Source: Onchocerca volvulus
Lineage: Eukaryota > Nematoda > Chromadorea > Rhabditida > Onchocercidae
NCBI GenBank assembly: GCA_000499405.2
Contig: HG738139.1
Location: 3,997,561-4,061,560, forward strand
Length of the DNA: 64,000 bases
Direction: 5' to 3'
A model generated the notes under the pieces. The model was not told where the DNA came from. It saw only the letters and a program-made list of their open reading frames with translations, and did no database searches. The first letter of the stretch is position 1. Each line of letters begins with the position of its first letter. Positions 23,632-35,989 of this stretch are shown one piece after another. The position numbers were made by a program, and so were the translations under genes.

Positions 23632-26043
23632 ATGGTTAACTGGTTACTATTTATTGTAATAGTGAATACCGTACAATTTGGTTTAGCTGATAGCTCTTTA
23701 TCGTATCATCCGGATTACAGTAAACTATCTCTTCATCATTTGGTATGTTACCAATTTGACTACTTATCATTTTGGGACTAGTTATTTTAGATTCAAAATT
23801 ATTTTAAAGAGAATTTCTCGAAATAATTGCTTTGTTATAACTTTTCAAATTGAAGTATAATATCTTATTAATTACATTCTTGGCTTATTTCTCCATTTTT
23901 CATTCAAGGCCTTTTATTATCTTTGTTTTTTCTTCTTGGCCTCCTCATATATGAGGCCAGAAGTTTTTTGGAAGTTTAAAGACAAACAAAAAAGTCAGTC
24001 ATTTAATTAACTTTTCAAAATTATATGCAATTTTTAAACCATCGATAGTTCTTTGTCCTATAAAATAATTTCGTTTAGCAATTGCTACAACGACATTTTT
24101 TCATATCTTCCATTCTTATCACTATCAGTTCTTGTCAACATTATTCTTATCACAAGCAGAAAATATCGCTTAGAATATTACCAATAATAATAATGATAAA
24201 TTCTTCTTTTTTCTTCTCAGCTGAGCAACTTTTTGAAAAATATATTGATTTTCCTCTTTAAAATCATTATCAGCATTATTTTTCTCACAGTCAGGAAATA
24301 TTGTCCAGAATATTTCCAATAATAATGATGAATTCTTTTTTTTTTTCTTCTCAACTTAAAAACTTTTTTTGAAAATGCATTTATTTTTCATTTTAAAATT
24401 ATTAAAATTATTAGAAATGAAATTTTTATAAAATTTTATTATAGATAATTATAGCGGGTGCATTTGTAAATCTAACAATTGTATTACTTGCAATTATTAT
24501 ACTATTTATATTGAGGCCAAAAATATCACCAATGATTGAAGAAGAACAAATTTTAGAAATTCCATTGGACAAAAAACGAATGCCAAAAAAATTAATATCC
24601 ATGGAAGTATGATATTTGTTGACCTATTTTAATTTAACAAAAAATTTTCACAAAATTTTCATAAATTTTTAATTTTTAATTTTCAAAAGTAGTGTTATAG
24701 TTTGACTGATTTTACGAAATATTTTTAGGCTAATTTTAGCATAATTTCCCAACAATCATACATGTTAAAATAGGAAAACTTTAGTTAGTTACGGAAAATA
24801 TTTTTTGGTATAAAAGAAAGAAAAACGCATTTTACATATAAGCTTTTCAAATTTAATGCGAAAATTACACTTAAATTTATAGAAATCATTATTATTTAGG
24901 TGAAAAAAGATAAATAATCATATCTAAATCATCAAAAAAAGATAAATAATCATATCTAAATTATCAGAAAAAGATAAATAATCATATCTAAATTATCAAA
25001 AAAAGATGAATAATCATATCTAAATTATCAAAAAAATAAAATGAAGAAATTGTAGAAAGTTCAAAAATTAGAAAAAGTTTGGCAGTTCTGTCCAGTTGAA
25101 TTTAGTGATAATTCAACAAATTCTAAAACTGGTGATGAATCTATTTTTACACAAATTACTGGTACCGATGATTATGTCAAAACCGTAAGTTTTTGAATTT
25201 ATATTTATAAAACAAATTTGAATTTTTCCCATTTTCCCAAGCATTGAAGGTTTAAAAAGATTACTCGAAAAGTTCATTTTATTTTTCCAAAATTAAACAA
25301 AAGAAGCTAGATTCCAACTTTATTCCTAACTTCGATAATAAACGAAATAGACTAAAAAAACTGTATGGATAAAAATAAAATTTTTTGATATTTTGTAAAG
25401 TTTGAAAAAGGAATTTACTACAGAATTGATTTCGAAATTCATTTGAAAATTTAAAATTTAAAAGGTGTCACTTTTTTTGATCGTGAAAATTCTTTTAATT
25501 TACTAATTTCAGAAAAAAAAAATAATATAAATAATCATTCTCTTAAGCATATATTTATTTTCTGTTTATTTATTCATTTTTTACGACCATAAATTGACAA
25601 TATCAAAACTAAACTAATTAATATAAAATAAATGAATACCTGATGGATGCAGCGAAGTTTCAGATTCCATCGAGCATTTTATCGAAGTAAGAATTTGATA
25701 AAATTTTTATAAAGTATACAATTTTAAGGAAATGAAATAATTGCAGATGTTCGAATTGCCATCAAATATGACACATATCGAAGGAGGTCAACCGGTTGTT
25801 TTCTATTTTAAGGAGAAAAAACCGCAAACAGCTATTCTACCAGTTTATATTATGAAAGAAGATGAAAATAATTTAATATCATCACAAACAGTTTTAAAAA
25901 CTTCACCATCACAAACAATTAGTGAAACACCGGCTGAAGAAAGTTTATCAGCGAAAAAAAGTTCGGTGACAACTTCACCATCGCCATCATCATCATCATC
26001 TGCTATCAAAAGATCAAATACTGGAACAGTGATATCAGAATGA
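23632..26043 (+). CDS. Unrecognised single-pass membrane protein with signal peptide
   Basis: Four phase-0 exons: 23632-23742, 24445-24606, 25056-25184 and 25747-26043, encoding 232 residues. Seen: a signal peptide (WLLFIVIVNTVQFGLA) and a very short ectodomain of about 18 residues ending SKLSLHHL. A transmembrane helix (VNLTIVLLAIIILFIL) follows, then a cytosolic tail of roughly 155 residues. The tail starts with RPKISP and acidic EEEQILE, and ends in a Ser/Thr/Pro-rich, probably disordered stretch. The layout suggests a membrane-anchored adaptor, or an accessory subunit of a receptor or channel, but no family is recognised. Intron 2 carries a 32-bp tandem repeat. All splice junctions are GT-AG and keep frame. 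Confidence 0.75.
24909..25036 (+). repeat. Intronic 32-bp tandem repeat, four copies
   Basis: Copies begin at 24909, 24941, 24973 and 25005 with GATAAATAATCATATCTAAA; they differ by single bases only. It lies entirely within intron 2 of the single-pass membrane-protein gene. There are no spacers, so it is not a CRISPR array. Confidence 0.9.
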
Positions 26044-29000
26044 AAAATTCAGAACAATAACAACTTGTTTAATTAATTCCAATTAGAAAATGTTACAGTA
26101 ATCACAATCATATGATAATGATGAAGTTAACTATTTGAGAGATATCATGATAACTACCAGAGAATGAAAATTATCCTGAAATAAACATAGAATATCACGA
26201 TAAATTGATGATTGTTTTGACAAAGTATTAATTAGATTTTAAAATAAGATGACAAAATGTGAAATAATGTGAATAAGATGTTAATTAAGACGTTAATTAC
26301 TTTAAATAAAGGAGAAAAATGTTTTTCTTTTCTTCCTCTTCTTTTTTATTTATTATTACATTTCTGATTGAATTTAGCAAAAATTTAAAACAGTAATGAA
26401 AAAGTTGCAACTATCGATTGTTTTCAAATGAAATAATGGAAAAAAATAAAAATTTGGAATGAATTGAAATTTCATTAAAATTAGAAGAAATGAAGGAATA
26501 TTAGCAAACAAATCATCAACAAAATTGTCATTATCATCGTTATTATTAAAAATAGCCCATCGACTGATAAATGTATGCCAAGAATTTTGTGATGTGGAAA
26601 ACATAACAAATTACTCATCGATATTTGAATGATTAATAAATTTGAAATTAATAAATGATGATGATGATGAAATATTACGAAATTGTTGAGTTTGAAAAAA
26701 TTTGAAATAAATTACCAGATTTTATTAATTACAATGTATTTAAGCAGCATCAATTATATGTTATCTATTTTTAAATATTAAAATTTTGAAAATGAAACAT
26801 TAAACAAGTTTATCATATTAAATTGATAAATAAGTTTATTTTTTAGCATTATAACTATGTTTCAATCTTTTCGATTAATCTCTGGTTTAGGGAAGTTACT
26901 GTTAATTACAAATATTAAGCATGTTTCTGAGCAAAAGTTGGAAAAATCAAAATAAACATTTCCCAAATAGTTGTTGCCATTAAAAAAATTCCGTGGTGGC
27001 TTGCAAGTTATCCATCCATCTATCTGTTACAGAACCTTAATTTCAGGAGTAGCAATTAAAAAGCTAAAGCTGCTATTCCTAGAAGATTTTTCAGGATGGG
27101 ACGAATCCGCGTAATTTATGCAATTTATTAATTTGTAATACTTCTTCTGAAATTAACCCTCCTGAAGTACCACCGCTGATTGGTACTTTTGCAACTTTTC
27201 CAATTTCTTATATTCCTTTCCAACCTTACTATAGCTGAAATTTTACTTAATTATATGTCTACAATCTTTTGTGACGAAAATAACAAACATGATGATAATT
27301 TCTTATTCAATAATTTTTTTTTTCTTCATTATCAACGATCAATTTGATCATGAACTATTTTTTTTTTGATCAGATTGATCATGAGGAATGAATCATTAAT
27401 TTAAGATAATAATTAGGTTTGATTTATTTGAACTCTTGCGATTTTGGAACTCCTTTTCAATTTTATTGTAGCTGAAACTGTAAGCAAAATGAAATTATAG
27501 AAAAAGTGAAAATTATGATTTTGAACTAAAAAAAGGAGAAGAACTGATTTTTCCTATATTTGATTTTATATTACAATATTAATTTGCTTCGTGGTAAAAT
27601 AATTATACTAATTATTTTGAGATTTTATTTTATAAATTTCCAAAATATTTTAAAGCAACATGTTTACTGAAAATGACATAGAAAAACAACGAATAAGAAC
27701 AAATGCAAATTACTTTTTAATAATTATTCCTCGAATAGAATCACTTCAAAATAGTCATTCCAAATTGATTCTTTTTATTTTTGAAAAATTCCTTTTCAGT
27801 TTTCAGTAGTTTAGTATTTTGATTTCATTTTCAAATACATTTAACATTTCTTCGCTGTCGGTATAATTTACTTATATAATTTTTATAATGACACTGAAAA
27901 TTAAAAATGGACGAAAAAATGTAAATTTTTCGTAGAAATCAAAAATATGATATTACAGTATCATTCGAGTTGCGTGATCTTTGTGATTACTGTAACATAT
28001 TACAATAATTACAAAGAGTGTAACAGACTTATACAATGCATTATGTAAGTAAATATTTTTTGTTAAAAATGATTTGCATTTTCATTGCTGAGTGTTTTCT
28101 CGCTTTTTCTTTGGTATTATATAGGAGAGATATTTTCAGCATTTCATAATACATTCGGTAGCTTACGGTATTTTCATATGGTAGCTTACGGTCTTCATAT
28201 TATCTCGAATAGTATCATTTTAAATTGAAATAAAATTGCATGGCATGATATCATTTAATTAATGTTGATATTATCCATTTATTTATCATTTTTACTTAAT
28301 ATTATTTTCATGAAATTTTAAATGAGTCATTCTTTAAAATATTCTTTTTTCTTTTCTTTTTCTTTCTTTTTTTTTTATACAAAATTAAAAAATTATTAGA
28401 AATTATTATTTATTAAATAATGTTTTATTTTGATCACAATTATTAGTCACCGAATACAGTCATGAATTTTATTCAGTCATTAATTGCTAAATTTCTCATT
28501 TTTCTACTGCACATTTAATTTAACTTATCGATCCTGCTATTTTGCTCTTTATTCGATGATCCATGTTTGTGTTGATAAATTATGGCAAATAATTTTGTTA
28601 ATGATTTATTTGTATCTATTTCAGTTATTTTTCAATTTTCCAAAATTTCAATTAATTTCAATTAATAATAAAATTCTGTAATGCATTTTCCTGAAAGAAA
28701 TTTAATTTATGAATGCTTTTTCTCTCTTTTTCTTTTCCTATCATTTTTTACATTTTTCTTTAATGCGACAATTACTAAATACATTGCCAATTATCGTTAA
28801 ATATTCTTTTTTCTTTTTCGCCCAATTAAATTTACCCTTTTTTATTTAAAAAATAAAAATATAAATTTCAATGAATCAAAAGATTTTTAATTAAGCATAA
28901 TCGAAATATTTTATGCCATATGTTTGTGCAATGTCAAAATGGTTTTTATGATTAATAACATTATCAAGTTTAAATTTATTCAGTAGTATTTAAATTAAAA

Positions 29001-30879
29001 TGATATTCAATCAAAGTTTTTACAATTTCTAATCCTTCGAATACATATTTTCCATTCTTTTCCTTTGTCCCCTTTTCTCATTCATCGCTTCGACAGGATA
29101 TATTTAAAAATATTTAAAATTGAAGATTTTGAAATTGTCGATTTCTACAAAAAGTGTACTAATTGATGTCTGAGTTTAGCTTTATATAATTGTTGCAAAA
29201 ACAAATTAATTTTAGACGGAATGCTTAAACAAAATGGTAATATTTAATATTCCAGTTTTTATGGTTCGAATTTTATTGCTTTTTATGGAAAAAAGTAAAC
29301 TTATCAATTAAATCCAGCATAATCGCATAATTGAAGTCTTTATCACAAAGGAAACTTCTTCTTTGTAATAGAATAAAATAATGTATAGACTGGTAATACT
29401 AATACAATTTCCATAATTATGCAGAAAATAATATATTACCAGTTTGTGATTAAAAAAGAAGTTATTTTTAGATTGATAATTAGAAGTTGATTATATATTT
29501 TTATGCACAATTACATAGTTCACTTTTTGCATGCTTCTTATATTTATTTCTAAGAAATTTTTCGCTTGAATTTCTAACAAATTTTTACTCAACATTTTTT
29601 TTAAATTAAAAAAGTTTGTAAATTGATAGAAAATGCAAATTATGTTCCAAAAAAAAAAAAAAAAAGTCACCAAGGAAACGAAAGAAGTTCATTTCTTTTT
29701 CGTTTAAAAAAAAAAAAAGAAAAAAAACAATTTATCTCAGTAACGGTAAGAATAAAAAAGAAAAATGAAGAAAAAAAAGTAAAAAATGGAATAAATTGAA
29801 AAGAACAGTATTTTTTATTAAAGAAAATGAAGAACATATTTTTTAGCTTCCTGAAGCAATATTAGAAAAAAAGGCATGGCATATACCATATATGGTAAAA
29901 AGCAATAATAATTTCATCATGTAATTAAACAGGAATAAATTTATTTGGAAATGACGACATAGTAGAAAGTGAATTTAGATAAATGATAAAAGAAGTTTGG
30001 AATGAAAAGAGAAAAACAAAAGCTTAAATTTAAAAATGATCAACTTGCATTTATTATTATAACTTTAAAAGGGAAAATATTTCTTTTCTTACTCAGCTGA
30101 TTCATTTTTACCTATCCTAGAACTTTTTTGACTTCCTTTTTTGATTACACTGATAACAATTTGTTTACATTTCATGTCAGCATTCGTTTAAAGATTTAAA
30201 TTGGCTTACAATACAAATTTAAACAATTTTTAAGCATTTTAAAAACATATTTTAAGCGTTTTAAACATTTTTCCAGCATTTTTTAGCATTTTTTAACGTA
30301 CATTAAGCATTAAACATTTTGAGCACTTTTCAGCACTTTTTTTAAATTAAATATTGAATAAAATTATATTTCATGAAAAATATGAGAATTTCCTTTTCAT
30401 AAAATAATAAAATTTTATTGTATTAAAATAATAATAATATAATAAAGTAGTAATTATAATAAAATAATAAAATTTTATTATTTCATGAAAAAGCAATTAA
30501 TATGTCCTTGCTAATTACTTTTTTTATGAAATGCAATATATCAAAAACATTGCTATTTAACTCAATTCAAGCTATATAAATAAAAATGTAAATGCTCCTT
30601 GTGGCTGATAACAAAACTTCGCGAGTTCTCACCGATTATTTTCAAATTTTGATACAGTCTTCGAATAGGTTTTCTTTTTTATATAACATCCTTTTTTCAT
30701 GTGTCTCGTGACAGCTGAAAGTTAATGAGCAGACTGAATTTTTTGACTTCGTCCTATACCGCACCTTTATGTGCAGACAGAATTTATTCACCACACCTAA
30801 TTTCTGCAATGACCGCGGCTATTTCTTACAATGTTTCAAGTTCTTCACCAACTGCTTTGCATTTTTCATGCAACGTTGC
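26044..30879. other. Long AT-rich region without a secure gene
   Basis: Holds the 3' UTR of the upstream gene, many homopolymer runs and a duplicated GGTAGCTTACGGT at about 28158 and 28181. Two similar exon-like segments on the minus strand (27153-27234 and 27396-27471) each follow a TTTCAG-type acceptor and end in a stop. A possible minus-strand first exon lies near 30120-30175. None can be assembled into a gene. Confidence 0.5.
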
Positions 30880-30915
30880 ATTCGAATAGGCGCGTGTTTT
30901 TAAATAAATAAGGTG
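30880..30915 (-). repeat. Inverted copy of the short dispersed repeat (left edge of island)
   Basis: Read on the minus strand it contains AAAAACACGCGCCTATTCGA followed by ATGCA, matching the heads of the repeats at 1610 and 37036. Its orientation is opposite to the 37036 copy, so the two copies bracket the Helitron/Wolbachia island as inverted repeats. Confidence 0.6.
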
Positions 30916-31069
30916 AGTAATTTAAGCTTTTTCGTTTGTTTTTTGCTTTGTGAAGAATGTCGACGACATAATAGTGTATAATGAAGTGTTTTGTTTAGGC
31001 AATTTATGGATTATCTCCCTGACTTTTTATATTGGGTAATGTCTTGGATTGCCTCTCTGTCGTAAATGT

Positions 31070-31735
31070 TTGTTGTTCATTTTGACGCAATATTTCTAAT
31101 CTGGCGTTATGACAAAAACACTTCAAACGAAATCGATAATGTAATATGTGCTGAAATACCCGATGCCGACGTCGATAAGGATTTGCATGAAGTTGCGACA
31201 AAAAATATGATACATGGACTTTGCAGTACAGGCAGTAGTCATACACAAATCCTTTGACATTGTTTTGGAAGCAGATAAAGCGGTCAACTATCCAACAAAA
31301 TTTTTGAATTCACTCAATCGGCCAGGGGGGTCACTACATGTGCTGCAATTGAAAATCGACGTGCCAATTATCATATTGCGAAATATCAACCAGCCGAAAC
31401 TTTGCAACTGCACGCGGCTTGCAGTAGAAGCAACAATCTTGACAGTTCAAAGGTGAAGATGTCCTCATTCGTAGCATTGCTATGATTCCAACGGAAATGC
31501 CATTTCAATTTAAGAGATTACAATTCTCAATGCGATTGGCGTTTCCAATCATCATGGACAAAACTCAGGGTTAATCTTTAGAATTGTGCGATTTCGTTGT
31601 AGAGACGGATTGCTTCTCACAAGGACAATTTATGTTGCGCCTTCTAGAATCGGTGAATCAGACAATTTCTTATCGAAACAGATAATGGAACAACAAAAAA
31701 ATATTATATACCTACGAGCATTGTGAAATTAATTT
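31070..31735 (+). pseudogene. Degenerate Helitron helicase (C-terminal part, internal deletion)
   Basis: Fragments in shifting plus-strand frames match Helitron Rep/helicase proteins. First comes CAEIPDADVDKDLHEVATKN...MIHG from the region before the helicase core. Then, after a deletion that removes the ATP-binding motif I, come KAVNYPTKFLNSLN, VPIIILRNINQPKLCN, TRLAVEATILT, EMPFQFKRLQFS and a decayed ETDCFSQGQF / VAPSRIGESDNF end. At least one in-frame stop (after KTQG) and two frameshifts are present. Helitrons are rolling-circle transposons. This copy cannot encode a working enzyme. Confidence 0.85.
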
Positions 31736-32224
31736 TCTCCAACATTAGAAACTCAAGTTCGGCAAAAATTTGAATTCAACAAACAGTTCAATTTGGAGTT
31801 TTGACACAGCGACTGTTTTACAACGGTACAGATCGACGCAACAATAACAGCAAATCGACAGCCAAGAAATTCTATTTTTCTCTAAATGATAAAAGAAAGA
31901 ATACTCCAGTGATTGATTTTTTGGGTATTCCGGAATAATTCTGAGAATAAGTCGGATGCAATCGATCTGCCTTAATTCATCCAAATAATGCCTTAAGTCG
32001 CCATACTCGCGCAGAACGGAAGTATTGCAGTGATTAATCGCAAAATCAAACTGAGGAAGCACGGGCATCAGCGAACGAGCGAACATGACAAAGAATGGCT
32101 CAAATGGAGCAGAGTGACATGCAACCAGATTTGAGAATGCATGATTGCGAGGACTTTGGTCGTGTTCTGCAGTTTCAGATCTGCTTCGCTCTGAATAGAA
32201 TGAACACGACAAGCTGAAAGTGGC

Positions 32225-32485
32225 TGAAAGACGTCAACAAGAATCAAGAGATCAGCGTCAAATACGACTCCGTGTTCAGCAATTACGAATATAATCGCTT
32301 TGTATTCTGGTGCAACTTAGCTGATGATTATAGTTTGAACCCGCATGTTCTCATCGGCTTGAAGACTGAAGTGTATCTTGAAATGTGTCCTTATTGCAAG
32401 GCTCCGAAATTTAATGGAGAAACGAAAGAGACGTGTTGCGACGCTGGAAAAATTAAACATAAGAATCTGTTCATAAGAATCGGCA
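32225..32485 (+). pseudogene. Degenerate Helitron N-terminal fragment
   Basis: Begins with a charged LKVAERRQQESRDQRQIRLR stretch. A frame change is followed by NLADDYSLNPHVLIG and a Cys-rich MCPYCKAPKFNGET...CC..GKI segment, which is the N-terminal zinc-binding block of Helitron proteins. It lies downstream of the C-terminal helicase fragment, i.e. in the wrong order, so the element is rearranged or two decayed copies abut. Confidence 0.75.
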
Positions 32486-32581
32486 CACATATTACATAAA
32501 TTAGAAGGACAAGAAAGTGATCATGTATTTCATACCGTGAAAACATTTTTCCCACTATTTCTGAATTCTACCACTTTTTTA

Positions 32582-32840
<259 letters not shown>

Positions 32841-33490
32841 CATCATGCACGAATCCTGAAGTTGGTAACGAATTTTTACTTTATCGCTTGCAATTAAATG
32901 ATAAAACCAATTTAATCTTTCACTAGTCCATATCTGTCTCGTATTGCCTGGTAATAACAAAGGGATTTATATCCTCCCTTTAAGGCTTTTATTGGTAATC
33001 ATCATTTATTGTGATTTTATCGTTCCAATCAGCACTGGTATATAAAAAGGCTAGGTTGATTTATATTTTATACTTAACCTACACTGAAAAAATCTACCTT
33101 TACTGTCCTATAGCTCAGCATAAGATTATTAATGTTCTGATCTAAATTTGAGTGAACTGATAGATCTGTGCATTGAAACAAAAGTAACTCACATAGTTCT
33201 TGCCGTGGATTGTCAATAGGAAAGAATAGCAAAATATATAAATGGAGATAAAATATGGAATAACCTTTACGTAACTTTTTATCCAGGAACTGCGGCTTTG
33301 GATTCATTTAGGGCATGGTGTGGAAGAAAAGTTGAATCTCCAGTTAGTAAGTATTAGTGCTGATTTTGTCTTTAAATCTCCTCCCTTAGGGTGACTCCAT
33401 TGTAGAATGAATAAAGTCTTAGTGTCAGATGACATCATTTATTCTAAAAGCAAGTTTCTTAAGTTTAGGTTATTTTTTGTTATTGTAATG

Positions 33491-33660
33491 TCAGATACTA
33501 GCGTATCAGATGCATATGCTGTTGCAGAGAGGGTATGTAAAATTATTGCTATGAAACCTTTTACTCTTTCAGACAAAAACACAACTCATAATGTAATTGT
33601 GAGCATTGGAGTTACATAAATGCAAAAAACTGACCTTGATAATATCCAAAAATTTATAGT
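33491..33660 (+). pseudogene. pleD: Wolbachia-like PleD (GGDEF diguanylate cyclase) fragment
   Basis: Encodes SDTSVSDAYAVAERVCKIIA followed by MKPFTLSD and VIVSIGVT, the C-terminal half of a GGDEF domain as in the alphaproteobacterial response regulator PleD. A TAA interrupts it just after SIGVT and coding-like sequence (MQKTDLDNIQKF) continues, so it is broken. The receiver domains and GGEEF motif are absent. The likely source is Wolbachia DNA transferred to the nucleus. Confidence 0.75.
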
Positions 33661-33790
33661 ACATGCTATACAGTGGTATTTTAAAACTATTTGCTACTGT
33701 TTTTGCAACTGCAATAGACATTCCTAAGGTTGTATTTGCTCCAAGTTCATCAATCAATTAAAGTTTGATCAATTAGAACCTGATATTCCA
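33660..33790 (-). pseudogene. eno: Wolbachia-like enolase fragment
   Basis: On the minus strand the sequence reads VLIDQTLI, then, after a short deletion that removes the usual DGTENKS stretch, ELGANTTLGMSIAVAK, TVANS and KIPLY. This is the conserved region near residue 100 of bacterial enolase. The fragment is cut off on both sides and abuts the pleD fragment in opposite orientation, unlike any normal bacterial operon order. Confidence 0.72.
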
Positions 33791-35538
33791 ATCTTCGCTA
33801 AGTAGTTAACGAGCGTAATTGGTTCAGTTTCGCTTTTTTTGATAAATTTGATGTCTAATCCACTTTTTCGCTTTGATATCTTGCTGTCATCAAAATGTAG
33901 CAGAAAAAGTTAAGCAAATTTAGGGGCTTTTGTTTCCAAGGCTAGTATTATTTGTATTTGCGCTACAGTCCAGAATAATATTCTAGTGAATAGTGCAAAA
34001 ATTTACTTTTTTGGATTCCAGTGAATTGAGTCTACTGGTCTTTCAATTGATGAAATTGAAAAATTATAGAACTTAGGTTAGGTAAAAAAAGGTAATTTTG
34101 ATTAAACTTTTCTGTAGTAGGCCTTTTTATGCTTGAGCTCTCCGTTTGCTTTTTTTTTTTATATCTTAATTTATGACTTATTGAATCCTTATATGAACTG
34201 ATTTGTTTTATATACTTTTTGTTTGTTTCCTAAGACAGGAATCTTAGATTTTTTTTTTTTTCTCTGAGATTTTGGATCGAATTTCCAATCGCTCGCGCTG
34301 TATGGAACGCGTTGCCCATATCAATGCTAATTAGTATTGAGTGTGCTTCAGGAATTGAATGAGTTATATTTATAAATTCAATGATGAAAGGAAATACAAA
34401 TGGTACATCTGGAGAGTTGTTTCTAATTATGAAAAGAAAGTATGACAACACATATTAGAAAAAATTCTATGGGATCAGTAGCGTTATCTAGAATAATTTA
34501 AGAGTCGGATTTAAAGAAATGAAGCTCTTTTTCTTTTTCTTTGCAACATTATGCTCTGAAACAGCAGAATCAATTTCTTTCTTTAGATTTAATTCATTGA
34601 GTTTTATAAAATTACAAAATTTCTATCTAAGATAGTAAATTATGGCTTCATTACAAATACGCTTTTTCTTTTAAAAACCGAAATTTCGAGATATTTATCA
34701 GTGTATAGGTCGTTCTTCGGTCGGAAAAAAAAGTGGAATAAGGACAGTGAAAAACATAGTGCAGGAGCTTAAGATGAATAAGCAAGAAGTATGTGTGATG
34801 TATGTGCTTTATTTCAAGAGTGTATTAGTGATATACTACTCGATCGAGTCAAAAATGCGATTATTATGGTACCGAACAAAAAAAGTCAAAGGTTGCACGC
34901 ATTTTTATCAGCGCTTTTTTATTAATTTTTTAAATAAGAATCCAATATCTCTATTGTTTGTGGGCATAGAATGTTCAATTTTCACTTTTAGTTGGTTACA
35001 TCAGCTGATAGATCTCCTAGCAATCTTGCTAGGATTAGAAGAAAGAATAAAATCACGATGCAAAGCCAATAATAAGTGTAGGTAGCACAACATACAAACC
35101 ACCAGCCTGTGTAAAAAGCAAGAATACATATAATAATCACCTCATAATGCTCGCTTGGATATTTTTCTAGTAGTTTCAGCAGTAGAAAAGTCAAGCTTTG
35201 TTCAGAAAGACCAGATAAAAAAAAGTGCAATAGTAATTAACGTTGAACTAAATAGTGTAAACACAAGAGAAGAATCAAGCCTCGTAGGTAAAACAACCAC
35301 TATCTACTGTGTTATCAGAAATCGCTAGTGCTGCTGTAAATAGTATAGTATGCATGGCATAGGATATCTTGCTAATTTAGTGATAAATCAATATCGTAGT
35401 AATCAGTAGCGTACATTTTAATGTAGCCCTACTCTGTGATATGTCAGTATTCATGAAAGCAAATTAAATACGCTGTAGTTTGCTCAAACCTCTGGCTGTA
35501 GGTGTTCCTCTTAATTTTACCATTTTAAGATTTTATGT
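33791..35538. other. Mosaic of decayed sequence, probably partly Wolbachia-derived
   Basis: Contains short coding-like stretches without a name. Examples are SIPEAHSILISIDMGNAFHT on the minus strand near 34280-34350 and a hydrophobic minus-strand frame at 34988-35230 starting FLSGLSEQSLTFLLLKLLEK. Base composition is closer to bacterial-like than the flanking AT-rich DNA. No intact gene is present. Confidence 0.4.
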
Positions 35539-35733
35539 AAGATCTATCTTTTCTCAAAGGTGAACTAAGAAACAAATTCGCAAAGTTTGTAGATGATAAT
35601 TTTGAGCAAATAACTAGCACTTTAAATGATATAAAACAATGCGTACAAGAAGATAATGTGCAAGAATTTAAGGAATCAATCAAAAGGATACAAAAACATG
35701 AATCGGGAAGCCTCTTTAGATTGCTGGAGTAGG
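35539..35733 (+). pseudogene. Open coding-like fragment in the Wolbachia-like mosaic
   Basis: Sixty-four open codons with balanced composition: DLSFLKGELRNKFAKFVDD, then NFEQITSTLNDIKQ, EFKESIKRIQKHESGSLF and a stop. It looks like an amphipathic helical protein fragment. Its 3' end overlaps the opposite-strand wsp fragment. The family is not recognised; origin is inferred from context. Confidence 0.35.
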
Positions 35734-35870
35734 AGCTGTTTCAAACGTATTCCTAATTAGCTGTGAGTAAAGACCTTCAATGTCGACCCTGATATAGTCC
35801 ATTTTATAACCGAGAGCACTACCACCAGCCATAAAAGAAGCTTTATAAAAGTCAGTAGTTACATTTAGTA
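35716..35870 (-). pseudogene. wsp: Wolbachia surface protein (wsp) fragment
   Basis: Minus-strand frame reads TDFYKASFMAGGSALGYKM, continuing GYKMDYIRVDIEGLYSQL and APTPAI to a stop. This matches the well-known core of the Wolbachia outer surface protein WSP (…FGYKMDDIRVD.EGLYSQL…). Only a central piece of about 45 residues remains, with neither the signal peptide nor the C-terminal strands. It is the strongest evidence that this island includes Wolbachia DNA. Confidence 0.8.
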
Positions 35871-35989
35871 TCAGTAACAGACACTATTAAATTCATTACA
35901 ATATTTGCTTAAAGTAAATACTCATTTTTAAATCCAAGTATCGTGATATTTTACTTAAAATAAATCTGTCTAAATGATCTCTTCCTGAA

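Noticed and set aside
24909..25036. Regular direct repeats that could suggest a CRISPR array
   Set aside because: The 32-bp units are contiguous with no spacers and lie in a eukaryotic intron.
31745..32212. 155-residue minus-strand open frame
   Set aside because: It is antisense to decayed Helitron sequence, with no similarity I recognise and no splice or start context; kept only as part of the pseudogene region.
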